A stretch of DNA of 64,000 nucleotides from Rhabditophanes sp. KR3021 (lineage: Eukaryota > Nematoda > Chromadorea > Rhabditida > Alloionematidae): positions 9,548,001-9,612,000 of the forward strand of contig CAUJLY010000006.1 in the NCBI GenBank assembly GCA_963281155.1, given 5' to 3'. Shown one piece after another: positions 1-11,360 of the stretch; within the stretch, counting starts at the first letter, position 1, and the number at the start of each line of letters is the position of its first letter. A program made the translations under genes and the position numbers. A model generated the notes under the pieces. The model saw nothing but the letters and a program-made list of their open reading frames with translations, did not search any database and was not told the DNA's origin.

Positions 1-653
1 GATTATTTTGATACTTGTAGCCAAATCTATTGGTGATGCAAATTTGTTGAAAAGTTCATCTAACAGAACAAATCTTGATTCTATTAATCTTTCTGCTACG
101 GATTGTACAATGGCTTTTTCGGTTAGTCTGTTTCTACTCAGTTCAAGTGCAAATTTTGTTAGAAGATATGCACTTTCATAATATCCGGAATGAACACATT
201 TATCCATAAGTTTCGGCAAAGTAATTAGTTGACGTGCTACTGACTCGTTTGATTGCAAATTTTGCAACGTTTCGAGTTCAGTATTAATTTTTTCATTAGA
301 TTCCGTAAAATCAACGATACTTTGGTTAATCGTTTGAAGGTCTGTGGAGGAAGACTTCATAAATTGCTCCAATTCTACAATCTAAATGAATTATATTCTA
401 CAATTGCCGAATAATGATCAATTTGCTTACCGTTTCCAAACAGACATGTGATGTTCTACTGGCATCAGCATATGTCTTGTAGTTTGAAAAAGCCAAATGA
501 TTTAAATTTTCTTTTAAATCGTCCCAGCATTGTGATAGAAAGTATTTCTCGGTTTCTAGAAAGGTAATTATGCATTAGTAGTTGAATTTAAAACTTACTC
601 AAATCAGCATAGCTCCAGTTTTGATAGTTTTCCTTTTGTGAACTTGATTGCAT
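1..653 (-). CDS. cogc-8: Conserved oligomeric Golgi complex subunit 8 (COG8), N-terminal part
   Basis: COG8 is a lobe-B subunit of the COG tethering complex that captures vesicles during retrograde traffic within the Golgi. The gene reads leftward from ATG at 653 and leaves the window, so only about 187 residues are present. Exons are 653-599, 555-431 and 381-1, with 43- and 49-base GT-AG introns that keep frame. The segment LAFSNYKTYADASRTS followed by LPKLMDKCVHSGYYESA matches the well-conserved 'LAFANYKTF' and 'IPQLMDTCVRNSYYEEAL' blocks of animal COG8 in the right order and spacing. Helical, charged sequence between them fits a coiled-coil tethering subunit. Recognition is from remembered family sequence, not a search. 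Confidence is high for family and moderate for the exact start. Confidence 0.85.
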
Positions 654-1788
654 ATTAATTTAATAGTATCTGCTTTGAAATATACTTGTTGATATTCAAA
701 ATTTCGGATCAAAACAAATATAATCAAGCAATGTGTGACGCGTAACAATTTTGCAAACAAATACTATCTTGACACGGTAAATTTTGGAAACAAATGTCTT
801 TGCAAATTTGAATTTCAAATATATCTAACTTGCTATAAAATAATTAAATCAGTAAGCCTTAATAAAATTTATTAACACTGCCATTAAATCTTAAAGAACT
901 CAAATAATGAAAACACCTAGACTTTTCTAAGCAATACATCTGTCGGAAATATTTGTCAAAGATCAACTGATAAACAAACCAAAGGACGCTAAAAATGTGA
1001 TGACAGTGAAACCAATTGATAAAAAGGTTCCATACTTATTAAATTCTTCTAGTGGCATGGAATAACTTTGGTTTTTCAGGTCAAAGTAATTCAACTTTAC
1101 TAAACCAAGTTTCATTTCCAGCTATTAGTTAAGTATACTAATAACAAATTGGAATGGTACCTTTATTTTTATAATTGAGTAACATTGATCTTTTTGCATC
1201 TAACTACAGTAATATTAGATTGTCTATTTAAATAACGAATATCTTCTATTAGATGTGCTTTATCCAAAATATATCATGACCGTCTTCTTCATACATATGG
1301 GTCAATACAAAGAATGTAGTTTTCTTTTTTGAACTGACTAAGGTTGTTTACAAATGCAAAGTTAGTATTCCATGTGAATTCTGAATCAAATTTTGAAATG
1401 AGGTTGAAAATTTTTTAATAATGGAAAAATTATTATTTAATCAACAAATTACAAAACTCATTGCGAGCTAATAAATTAAACATGCAAGTCTCCACCTTTA
1501 CAGATTCCTTTTGTGTCAAAACTGTTATATTCAAGCTGGTTGAAAATTAGATGCTCTCTTAATAAGTAAATAGTTTGCAGGATTGGTAATGAAAGATATT
1601 CTTGAACTAAATATTAAAATGGTCTTCGTATTTAATGGAAAGCAGTTTCTTCAAGTGGAAAAATGTCGTTCAAGATTATTTGCTTTGCTATAAATGGTAG
1701 TACATGGAAGATTAAATACCACGGCTGTCGACATGCTTCTTTTATTATAAATCAAATAAGAGTAAGTTATGACATGTATTTATATGTA
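654..1788. other. Intergenic, with a possible decayed coding fragment
   Basis: There is no intact gene between the COG8 start and the end of the POT1-like gene. On the minus strand from about 1425 to 1169 three frames in succession give protein-like text: a first piece ending in FVNNLSQFKK, then TTFFVLTHMYEEDGHDIF, then a piece ending in NVTQL and a stop at 1169. The order suggests a gene remnant with two frame breaks. The rest is AT-rich without recognisable sites; the part next to 653 should hold the COG8 promoter. Confidence 0.4.
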
Positions 1789-4329
1789 TTAGAATCGTTG
1801 TAGAGCCCTCTTAGTAAATTCAATTAGAATGTCAATATTATTGTGAACGTCAGGCAAGTTTTTAATCTTCTTTATAGATATAAAGTATTCTATCAAGCCC
1901 ATATCACTACTTGCGCAAATTTCTTTTTTTAAAAGTCTAATATTTGATACCATCTTCATGTTAACTATGCAATATATTTCATCACCTATTTCGTCGGTAT
2001 ATAAAGTGTTTTCCAGCTTCTTGTAAATTCCATTGTCAATTGATGACTTTACAGAGTTAATTTTATATTTACATTTGAAAATTGGAACCTGTTTATCCGT
2101 TTTTTCACTAGGTATAAATGGATTTATTAAATCCCGCGAAGTTAAATATTGTTTTAATGCATTTCCTAACTGAATTCTAATAGAATCACAAGTTTCATTA
2201 TCATTTAGATCTTTTTTCTTATTTGTTGCAGGAGGAAAATCCCTTTCTTCTATTGAATGCACTGCAGACTCTAAATTAGAATCGTGACTGACAGATGCAG
2301 ATCGACTAATTGAGGTTTTAATAGCAATGTTTTCTCCTGCACCTGATTTCCCTAGATTCATTGAAACATCGTTGTTTTGAACTTGATTGCTTTCGTCCAA
2401 TTTCCGACCAATAACTTCAATAACATTTCGTTCAACTGCATTAATAACATTTTTTTCAACAAAAATCACTTCAGCGTCATTGCTGAAATCATTCCAATAG
2501 TTATAAACTGATATTTCTGTCATAACATTTACAATTGGTAATTCATTAGAGGTATTACCATTTAACATTTCGTTTGAGGTATTTTCAATTTGTATTTGAT
2601 TAGACATCTCCCCTAAAACGCTATTATTTGTTAATTCATTAAAAACAATTGGATCTTGAATGTCTTCTAAAAGGCTATTGTTTGATGTTATATCCGAGAT
2701 AATTGGGTATGAGTTCTCTTCTAAAAGGCCATTATTTGGTATTGTATCCGAGTTAATTGGATCTGAAATCTTATCTAAAATGTTATTATTTGCTAATTCA
2801 GTAGAGGCAATTAGATCTGGAATATTATTATTTGGTGTTTCTTCCAAAACGCTATTATTTGGCGTTTCGTTCAAAACTCCTTTAATATGCATTTTTTCCA
2901 CGAGATTTTGCTTTGATACTTTAATTGGATCTTCTTTGTTTTTCAAATTTTGATTTGATCCTTTTATAAAAAGAGCGTTAAAAGGTGAATGTAAACTCTT
3001 TGATATGACTGGTTTCCTGACCAAATTAATAGCTCTAGAATGTAAACTTGAATCAGGGTCTTTCTCTGTATAACTACTTTTTTGCCGTTTTATTGTTCTA
3101 TTTGAGGGTGAATTATATTCATCATCGTCACTACTACTTTGATAATCTTTCCAAGATATTTTATGTTGACTGGATTTGTTAGGTGAATCAGTAATGCTTT
3201 CATTCACAGAAACGACATTTTCATTCACAGATGCAGCACTTTCATTTAAAGATACGATACTTCTAGAAGAAGAGATATTGGGAGGTGCTCTCTTTCTACT
3301 CGGACTGGCTTCAAACAAATTGCAATCTTCAAATAAATACCTCCAATACAATTCATCCCACTTGATTGCATAGAGCAATGTATTTGATAGACGATCTAAA
3401 AATTTATAGTTTCTTCCAAAAATGCAGTTATCTTTTATTTCTTTTGATATGGAATAATTATCGCTTCCGCCATATTCTCCTCTTTTTAATTTTTTGATAA
3501 ATACCCAATTTCCTGAATTTAGAGATTTGAATTTCTCCATTTCTACCAAGTCATTAACATATATATCCATGCAGTAGTCACAACCCAAAAATACCAAATC
3601 TCCTAGCTCTTCGGTATTCTTCGTCGTATTTTATATGAAAAACCGATAATTTTTGAAAATTGTAAATTTTTAATGGTTCTTTAAACTTTTTTGAATCAGC
3701 AAATTTGACAGAATTACTTCTTTTACTGCCGTCCCATACACGCAACACAATATAGCTGTTATTATTACTTTCAATTTTGTGCAAAATTTGTACATAATAT
3801 CCCTCATGATTGTCAAAGTTGTCAGCAATGGGGCAAAATGTAAGGGGCCCGTCAAAGGTCAATAATTTTACATGATTCTTTATATATCTAATCATGTGAC
3901 AATAAAAAGCGTCAAAAGTGAAGGGATGGACGTTGTTTTTGAAAAAATTGCGAGATTCATCCATGAAATACCCATCTGGTCCTAAGAGACCGTAATTATG
4001 AACGTTTAATTTTTCGGATGTCACAGTTTTTTGATTAAGGAGTACAAAAAACTTCTTGGACGCCCATTCAGTTTTGCAACTGGCAAAATATGCTTCATTC
4101 GGGATGTTGCAATCAAATACTAATTCAAATCTCCTACTAGTTATTCTTCCTAAATCGTTCCAATATTGCCATCCATCACTTTGAAACGAAATATAGTTTA
4201 AACCATCTATAAACAAATGTTAATCTTCAAAAAATATTCAAATATACCTTTTCCAATGTACGGGCGTTTAATGTTTGCATAAACAGCAAAAATTGGGTTG
4301 TCTTCCATTTTCCTTAGCTTTGTAGCCAT
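1789..4329 (-). CDS. POT1-like telomere OB-fold protein with long disordered region (frame break at about 3600)
   Basis: ATG at 4329; exon 1 is 4329-4248, a 41-base intron follows, then exon 2 from 4206 to the stop at 1789; about 830 residues. Around residues 190-240 the text contains GYYVQIL and VLRVWDGSK, and further on GDLVFLGCDYCMDIYVND and LNSGNWVFIKK. These resemble the strand pattern of paired POT1/TEBP telomere OB folds (the LRVWDG motif especially), so single-stranded telomere binding in the nucleus is the inferred role. A frame change lies between 3645 and 3578: either one surplus base, or a poor 37-base intron starting at the GTTTTTC near 3643. Residues about 330-600 are Ser/Asn-rich with degenerate repeats containing NN.LLE and DPI; a folded C-terminal domain follows. 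A trans-splice-like acceptor TTTACAG precedes the ATG. Family call is moderate; no orthologue is assigned. Confidence 0.5.
2520..2880 (-). repeat. Degenerate protein-coding repeat in the POT1-like gene
   Basis: Inside the coding exon about eight imperfect units of roughly 15-20 codons recur, each carrying Asn-Asn or Ser-Asn, a hydrophobic pair, Glu and often DPI or ETPN (for example NNSVLEETPNN, NNGLLEENSYP, NNSLLEDIQDP). At DNA level this shows as recurring AACGCTATTATTTG and GGATCT words on the plus strand. It is a low-complexity expansion and probably length-variable. Confidence 0.7.
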
Positions 4330-5533
4330 TGTACAATATTATCTGTAAATATTAAAAGAAAGTGAATTAATACGTTTTAATTAGAATAATTACATGCTTA
4401 TATTCGTCAATCAATGTGTGGGTAAGTTAATAGAAGACCAAGTTAAATATGATTAATAGTGTTTTATATTATCAATTAAAATCTACATACAACCAAGATT
4501 AAAGTTGCAAAATCAAAAAGATGTTATTATCAACCAACACCTATATGCAAGATGTACTGATATAATGCTTTTAAAATAATGAATTCGAATGGCCATTTTA
4601 TAAATTATCTAAGCCCGATCACTCCATACCAGATTCCAACCATTGCTCAAGCAACAATTATCGAAACTTCAACACAAAACAAACACTGTAAAAGACCAAC
4701 GAAAGCTACATAAATATATTCATATTCACTCACCTTCATAAAACCTCTACTATTACACCGTGACACAGCACAATTAATTTAATAAATATCAATTGATCCA
4801 AATGACAAAAACTGTTTTTTAAAAACGGCACAATAGTCACGTATTTTCAATATCTGATTAACAAAGACGTATGCATACTTTCCTTAATTATCCAAAAATT
4901 TCAAAAACACTATTAGATTGGTTTATAAAAATATTCATTTAATTGCATTTTTAATAATAAACACAGATTTACAATGCATTCAACATTTAAACAAGTATTT
5001 TAAACTATAGGCAGATTACCAACACTGACTATAAAAAATGATATCATATCATTATTTGAACTAAAATGCAAATTCGTAGTCTGTATCACATACGACAGTC
5101 TGACACAAGTTATATTTTGTTACATGATCGAAATTTACAGCCTTGAAGGTTATTGATATCCAAAACAAGACAATTGAATGTAAATACATACTTTCTCAAC
5201 AAAGTTACAAATAAGAATGTTTGTTAGATTCATAATATACTACTCAATGAGTATTCTAAATGAAAAATAAAAGTATCGTTTTTAAAAAGAATTAAATAAT
5301 TAAAAACAGCATGTACCTGATCTCTTGAAAAAGAAAGTATATAAACATGTGTAGCGTGAGCTACATCGCAAATAGTAATTACAGAGTGTAAATGCAACAA
5401 TAGCAACATCAAGAAGAACTTATGTAGAAGTAGTCAGTGATTATACAAAGCCTCGTTTTATCTCTCCGATGTGCCTAAAAAACACCTTCTTGTCATGCTA
5501 TTCATTGTACACTAATAAATACATTTACCTAAA
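4330..5533. other. Intergenic, nothing recognised
   Basis: AT-rich 1.2 kb upstream of the POT1-like gene. No coding-like frame, tRNA-like box or repeat family stands out. It should include the promoter of the POT1-like gene near 4330-4700. Confidence 0.5.
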
Positions 5534-5862
5534 TTAGTTAAAAAGATTTATCCCCTCTTGTTGTCCCGAAGGAGGCTCCTTACAAATTGGTAATAATAAC
5601 ATTTTGTCTCTAGAAATCATGAAGATCCCATTATTGGAAGCTAAATTATTTAGCAACGAATAACTGTCCGGGTCACTGGTTTCAACTAAGTATACCAGGT
5701 AGGACTTCAACAAGTCCATCCATTTACGAATTGACCTGATGTCTGAAGCTTTCAAATAGAGCATGAGTTTGTCTATTCTTTTTTTGAAGTCTTTGTAGCT
5801 TTTGGTACTGGAGGAATCTCCATGATTATGTCTTCAAGTAATTTGTAATATAAAATTCTCAT
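5534..5862 (-). CDS. Small unrecognised gene or gene end, split by a one-base frame shift
   Basis: I do not recognise this protein. Reading from ATG at 5862, a 29-residue frame (RILYYKLLEDIIMEIPP and on) runs to a TAG at 5773. From the run of seven T on the plus strand at 5779-5785, the next frame continues without a stop to 5534 (RIDKLMLYLK, then RSIRKWMDLLKSYLVYLVE, ending GINLFN). One additional A in the A7 run of the sense strand joins both into a single chain of about 108 residues rich in Leu, Lys and Tyr, mostly helical by eye. It may be a short complete gene or the last exon of a longer one whose upstream exons I could not find. No domain is assigned. Confidence 0.4.
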
Positions 5863-6528
5863 CAAATACCTTTAAGAGTTTATTGAATTATTACTTTCAT
5901 TAGAATTGTACAACTCTAATTATTAGAGAAATTGTGTTATTAGTAGTATTGGTTTAAAATTATTAGTTAACAGGTCTGCAAGTTAAATTTATTCAATGTT
6001 TACTAGAGACCTTTGCAAGTCCCATTCCAAAATTTGCTAACAGAATTCATATAGAATCCTGAACGCATACTAACCTCAAACTGGGTTTTTTAAACCGTAT
6101 TAGTCAGTTTTAGTCAGCTTTGTATACGCAGTTTTATGATTATCAGAAGTAGTACATTGTGCTGACCTTTGATTAAATAAATATGGGAGCATTTTTGTTG
6201 TTAGGTTTATTGCAAATACATATACATTTTTCCAAGTACTAAAACAACATCTTTATGTTCACCTTACTCAAATAGCTAAAATAGGTGTTTTAATATTTTG
6301 CATGATGTTAAATTTCGTCTTTAGTATTAGTTTATAAATTACAAATATCACAAACATTGGTACTATTTAAAGATAGTATCTTTAGATAAACATCATAAAG
6401 CGTTTACAAGTAATATTTTTGGTATGCAATGTATTCTATCAAATTAAAACATTTCCTAAAGTTAGTTGAATGAAATCAAAATGCAATTATTGATATTATT
6501 AATGGAGTTTTATATAAGCAATCTTATA
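5863..6528. other. Intergenic, nothing recognised
   Basis: About 670 bases, very AT-rich, between two unrecognised minus-strand genes. I see no coding frame, hairpin or repeat in it. Confidence 0.5.
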
Positions 6529-7067
6529 TTATTTATTTACTTGATTAATTTTTGGATATACTTCAACAAACTCAGATGGAAAAGCTTCAAAATCTAAATT
6601 GCATGATGCATCTTGAGAAACAAACTGAATGTCGTAAGTTCCACGACGAAGACTAACTTCAACGTACTTAGTTTGTGGATCATCAAATCGCTTCTTAATT
6701 TGAGTAAGAATATGTCCGATTCCTTCTTCCATATAATCAACATCAATGTTAAGGCAGGTTGGGGCATTTCAGTGTTTACAATATCAATTGCATGAATGGA
6801 ATTCTTTTCCAAGCATTCTCTACTTCTTGACCCAATAATTGTTCTGCCAATACCTGTTAAATAGCCTTTCATCCACAGTCTTGGACCAGGAACTTTATAA
6901 CAATGTGGCTCCACTTGATTACGATGGGTTTTAGTTTGAATAAAAGTTTGACTTTCTAAAAATGATTAGCATTAATAGGAATTTAATATTTGCTTACCTG
7001 TAGATTCCAAACCATCTATTTCAGAAAAGTACATTACTTTAAGGGCACCTTTGCTAAAACTTCTCAT
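6529..7067 (-). CDS. Unrecognised conserved-looking protein, about 165 residues, one frame break
   Basis: Exon 1 runs 7067-6998 (ATG, MRSFSKGALKVMYFSEIDG), a 42-base GT-AG intron follows, and exon 2 runs 6955-6529. The chain contains VEPHCYKVPGPRLWMKGYL, then RTIIGSRSRECLE, and ends in KINQVNK. At the plus-strand TTT of 6767-6769 the frame moves by one: with one more A in the sense strand the reading becomes VNTENAPTCLNIDVDYMEEG and continues to the natural stop; without it the first frame runs off as unrelated sequence. Both halves have dense, well-mixed codons, so they belong to one protein. It is globular by composition, with no signal peptide or membrane segment. I cannot name the family. 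Confidence 0.55.
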
Positions 7068-7300
7068 TTGAACAATATTAATCATTACAACTTATTGTAT
7101 TAATGTAATCTTTTTGATGTCGATGTATTTTAAAACTATTTAATAAACGAAGATAAGAAATCAAATATTAAAGCATCTGTATATCATCTGTTTCTATTGA
7201 TCCCACCGAAAGAAAGCTTTCGTGAAACTATTTATAATTTGTTCTTTATAAATATTGAATAAATGTATGTAATCTGTTTATTAAATGTAAATCGTGATTA

Positions 7301-8547
7301 TTATCTCTGGGTCGAGTCTGCAAAGAAGACTCCTCCATCCAAAGCACAGTACTTGGGGCATATTCCTTTTTCACCTGCTGTTCCTGCTTTCCCCGGAGGC
7401 CCATTTGGCCCTGGATTTCCGTCGTTTCCTTGTTTTCCATCTGAGCCAGGAGGGCCTTTGGGACCTGGGTTTCCTGGTTTTCCTTCGTCACCTTTAGGAC
7501 CAGGATTACCAACTTCTCCCGGTTCACCCTTAATATGGATATCAAATCAAAGTCCAACCAACTTACAGGATTTCCAGCAGGTCCAGGAGTTCCTGGTATT
7601 GAATCCGCATTAGCTGCGTCTTTTCCGGGAGCACCAGGATTACCAGCCTCACCTTTATTTCCATCAGGTCCTTAAAAACAAGTTATTAAGTGTTTAAAAT
7701 AATTGCATACTATTAAGTGTTCATAATAATAATTGGTTAAGATAGTTTAATATCTTCCCATCTTTTTTGTTTAATCAATTAACTACCTTTTTCTCCGGGA
7801 ATTCCTTGATTTCCGGGTGTGCCTTGATTGCCCGGATTTCCGTCTTGACCTGGAACACCATTGTCACCTTGATCTCCGGGAGGTCCAGGGGGTCCACTGT
7901 AATTATGAATTAATGTATGAGCGTTGATAAAAAATATTAGACTAACGGAGCTCCAGCAGGACATTCTTTGCATGGTGGTGGCGTGACAACTTCACAGGCT
8001 TGGGAAGGTGGTTTACCATTTGCGCCTGGATTTCCTGGTGCACCCTAAATCAATTAATTAATATGTAACAAAATAGTGCTTACTGGTTTGCCGGGCCGTC
8101 CATTTTTCCCATTTCGTCCAGGAGAACCTATAACACTGATTAAATGAAGTTTTTGTAATTTGATTACCGTCTGGGCCTGGTTTGCAACAACTATTACAAG
8201 ATCCTCCCGTCGAAGCGGCTTCACTTCCTTCCGCAACAACGGCAGCACCACCTTCATCAGCATATCCCGCAGCACGAGCAGTTCTGTTACGGAAGTCAAT
8301 CGTTTTCAAGGTTGTCACTTCTGCCCAAATATCCTTAGCTGACGTCTTAAAAAACACATAAATAAAATCAGTACCATTCCTTTACCTTGCAAGCAACAAC
8401 TTCCGAACGTAATGTCATCTTTGCATGGTGAACATAATTATAAACCATTGGCAAAGTGACACAAACACTCAAAATAGACACAACAGAAAAAAGGACTGCT
8501 GAATATGCAATAAATTTGTACGCTTTAATTCTCCCATCTAAATCCAT
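7301..8547 (-). CDS. Cuticle collagen (Col_cuticle_N plus Gly-X-Y domains)
   Basis: A structural protein of the nematode cuticle, secreted by hypodermis and trimerised through Gly-X-Y blocks. ATG at 8547; seven exons with small introns (first two exon borders: 8386/8345); stop at 7301; about 300 residues. Order of parts: cytoplasmic start [12 protein letters not shown], a hydrophobic anchor [20 protein letters not shown], a non-helical segment with a subtilisin/furin-type RNRTAR site, a cysteine cluster CNSCCKPG, a short Gly-X-Y block, an interruption with [12 protein letters not shown], two longer Gly-X-Y blocks, and the tail [19 protein letters not shown]. Three cysteine clusters flanking the triple helices are the hallmark of the family and help subgroup it. 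Introns fall between Gly-X-Y codons in phases that keep the triplet repeat. Such genes are usually pulsed at each moult. Confidence 0.93.
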
Positions 8548-8997
8548 GATTAAATTGATGGATCAAATCAAAAATAGCATTTATATACATTTCCTGGGCT
8601 TAGATAAAATCAAAACAGGTTCAATTATCCAGAAAAATTAATTCATACATCATTGAAACCTGCTAAAAAACAAATTTATCTTCATTAGATACACAAAAAT
8701 ACACATACTTTGTGATTTAAATTATTAATTACATGTCAAAATGATACGATTATTGTTGTTTTTAAATAGTAACAAATATACCACAAAGTGTTGGATAAAA
8801 TGACAAAGTATTGGATAAAATGACAAAATATTTGATTCAATGAACCACAAAACATGAGATTACAAATTTGATAAAATCATTTTACTAGTATCTTAACAAA
8901 AAATATGCTCTATGTTTAAAAATGATGATATATGTTTGTTGAAGAATGATAATAATATGGTTTGTTTGATTGTTGCATGGTTGTTATTTGAAGAAGT
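8548..8997. other. Collagen promoter region / intergenic
   Basis: 450 bases upstream of the collagen start and downstream of the hydrolase. It contains the short tandem repeat listed separately and otherwise AT-rich sequence without recognised sites. Confidence 0.45.
8784..8843. repeat. Three tandem copies of a 20-base unit
   Basis: Units at 8784-8803, 8804-8823 and 8824-8843, consensus CAAAGTATTGGATAAAATGA. The first two differ at one base; the third is more diverged. It lies about 240 bases upstream of the collagen start. A small minisatellite, or possibly repeated binding sites. Confidence 0.8.
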
Positions 8998-9848
8998 TTA
9001 TTTTGTGATTACGTTATTATTATTTGTGATGCCCATAAAATCGCATACGGTTTGCACGAACCACTTGGGATATTTGATGTGAACATCATGATTGGCTTGG
9101 GCGTGAGTGATAAGACGGACGTCTTGGACTCTTTCCATTATAAATTTGGGATCCATGATGAATTTGTCGTGAGCTCCATTTATCAATAGGACGGGGCATT
9201 TAAGTTTGGGTAAAACATCATGTGCCAAGAAGACACCTCCCAGCATATCATAAACTTCAATTACCAAGTCACAAATGTCACCCCATTGCTTTCTTAGGAA
9301 GTCTTCGGAATAATGTTCTAGGTAACTTTCGCGGGCATTGGGAAGCCATTGATCGGTGTTTTTCATTCCTCGGAAAATTACAACTCCACGTTGGTCTACT
9401 TTTGTAGAACCTGCTATTAATACCATCTTTTCAACTAATTCATTTCCTTGGCCACCTACGTGGATAGCTGTTCTGGAACCTTCACTCCACCCAACAACGG
9501 TAAAGGGTGTCTTTTTTATTTGTTTCATGAGTTCAAGGCAATATTGAGCATCTTTCAAACATCTAGTGACAGAAGCTTTTCTCTCTGGGGGTCTACTGAC
9601 CCCATAACCAGGTGGATCAATGCAAACTATGGTTACTAGGTTTTCATCGAATTCACTAATAACATGTTCAGGCCAATCTTTTTTGTAACATCCTAAACGA
9701 TTACTTAGATACAAACTTAGTCAATTTTAAGCATACCGACACCACCGCAAATCATCAGCATATTAATAGGTCCATGTCCGTAAGTGCAATATCCTATTTT
9801 ACAATCAAGAATGTCTCGAACGTACTCCTTAATATATGCTCCACTCAT
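8998..9848 (-). CDS. Valacyclovir hydrolase-like alpha/beta hydrolase (BPHL family)
   Basis: Serine hydrolase of the alpha/beta fold; mammalian BPHL cleaves alpha-amino-acid esters and homocysteine thiolactone. Exons 9848-9737 and 9692-8998, joined by a 44-base intron, give 268 residues, close to the size of mature BPHL. The oxyanion-side segment DPPGYGVSRPPER matches the family's DPRGYGHSRPP. The nucleophile elbow is GWSEGSR (family GWSDGG), the acid is Asp in NGAHDKFI, and the catalytic His is in QANHDVHIKYP near the C terminus, so the triad is complete. No clear mitochondrial presequence is seen at MSGAYIKEYVRD. The spacing of the three residues is normal and nothing looks damaged. Confidence 0.87.
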
Positions 9849-10754
9849 TATTCCCTTAAACTTAGCAATCTAATTATTACGGTATTGAATAAGTTTAATA
9901 AATTTAATAAGAAAGAATGCGAAAGCCCGATAATTATATAATATTATGAATGGCAGAAGATACCCATTATATAGCTACCATGTTATCACCTGATGTTTGT
10001 CGAACCATCATCGACACCTCCAAAATGATAGTATTTTTTGCAAGAATATTATTAAAAATAACACCAAATATTTGATCGTGAAACAAGGTATGAATTTAGC
10101 CCAACTTTTTGTTTAAGTAAAAAGGTAGGAGATAGTGGCGTGAGTGCATACTGAAATATAAAAAGCTTGACAATCAGAAGGTTGATGCTATGGCAGAAAC
10201 ACGAATCTTTATGAACAGTATTTTTTAGGTAAAAGTAATATATAGTCAGACAACCTTACTTTTATTCTTCCTTAGATTAGTAAAAAGTTTTCAGCGAGGG
10301 CTAAATAAACTGAATAATTGTGAGAGTTTAAAAAGAAAGTAAGTAGTTGTAATTTATATCATACGATTTGTTTTGAATAACTAAAAAATGGTCAAGGACA
10401 AAATAGAACCAATCCTTATAATCATTTTTATCCAACTCTCTATTATAAAGAAACTAAACGTATGATTCCTCTAGGCTTTTATTCCGATGTAATCGTGTTA
10501 CTTTTTCGTAAATTTTATACAAATTTCTTCTCATCAAAAGGGATAGCACGAATTTTTAGCAAATTATGCACAAGGTTTATTTTCAATGATTTATCGTCAT
10601 ATCATTTGTGGCTGTTGATTAAAATGACAGATTGTGAAAAGACAAATTTTGCCAAATTTTTAATCACAACTTTACCTTTTTTTATTTAAATCGTTTATTT
10701 TTATTGTGCCAAATTTCAATCAAACAAATATATCCTTTGCTCGTTATTTAAGTA
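9849..10754. other. Intergenic, nothing firm
   Basis: About 900 bases between the hydrolase start and the end of the four-pass membrane protein. A plus-strand open frame at 10462-10689 has no coding character. No repeats or RNA genes recognised. Confidence 0.45.
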
Positions 10755-11360
10755 TTATCTGAATATTATTTGAAGCAATGTCGTCAAAAGCACTATTGTA
10801 ACAAGGCTTCCTTCCCCAATGCATATAATTCTATCCGCCAAATAAACGTAACACTGAAACATCCCAAAATAAACACAAACTCCAATACTTAAAATGTTCA
10901 ATGGAGCCGTTGCAATTAAGATATTTCTTTGATTTTTCATATTTCCACGGGTTGTCCAAAAAAACTTTACCATATCAATTAGGATAATTGTTACTAAGAT
11001 TGTTAATTCCAAAATCACCATGAAAAGAAGGTACTTTCTGTAGATGACTAGAACGTATTAATAACATAAAAAAGTGATTGCCATTAAGGAGACTTACATT
11101 TGTGTAATAAATTAAGTGCATTCACACCATAGTAAAGGTATGAGAAATATTGTGCTATTCTGACACTTATGGCAAGGGACAAACTAGGTTTCTATTTGTA
11201 ACAAACAAATTGTAAGGAGTTAAGATAAATCAAATAAACTAACTGTCACTTGCAAGGAATTACTACCTGCTGAATGCAGCCTTACACTGCTTCCTGGGGC
11301 TCGGTTGAATGTAGGAAATGCTGCATTGCTATTTACATTAGTAGATTCTTGATACGCCAT
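10755..11360 (-). CDS. Small four-pass membrane protein, unrecognised
   Basis: Three exons, 11360-11244, 11191-11098 and 11047-10755, with 52- and 50-base introns, encode 167 residues. The first 40 residues are polar and Ser/Asn-rich (MAYQESTNVNSNAAF). Then follow four hydrophobic stretches: one around AQYFSYLYYGVNALNLL, one containing LLFMVILELTILVTIILI, one starting at ILIATAPLNILSIGVCVYF, and the last near LVTIVLLTTLLQIIF, with basic loops RKY and RGNMKNQRN between. The topology recalls MARVEL-type or tetraspan proteins, but no signature is visible and I assign no family. No signal peptide. The first intron starts GTTAGT, a normal variant here. Confidence 0.65.

Noticed and set aside
7263..7613. 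Plus-strand open frames opposite the collagen gene, Pro/Phe-rich
   Set aside because: Antisense shadows of the Gly-X-Y codons; the minus-strand collagen reading explains the sequence fully.
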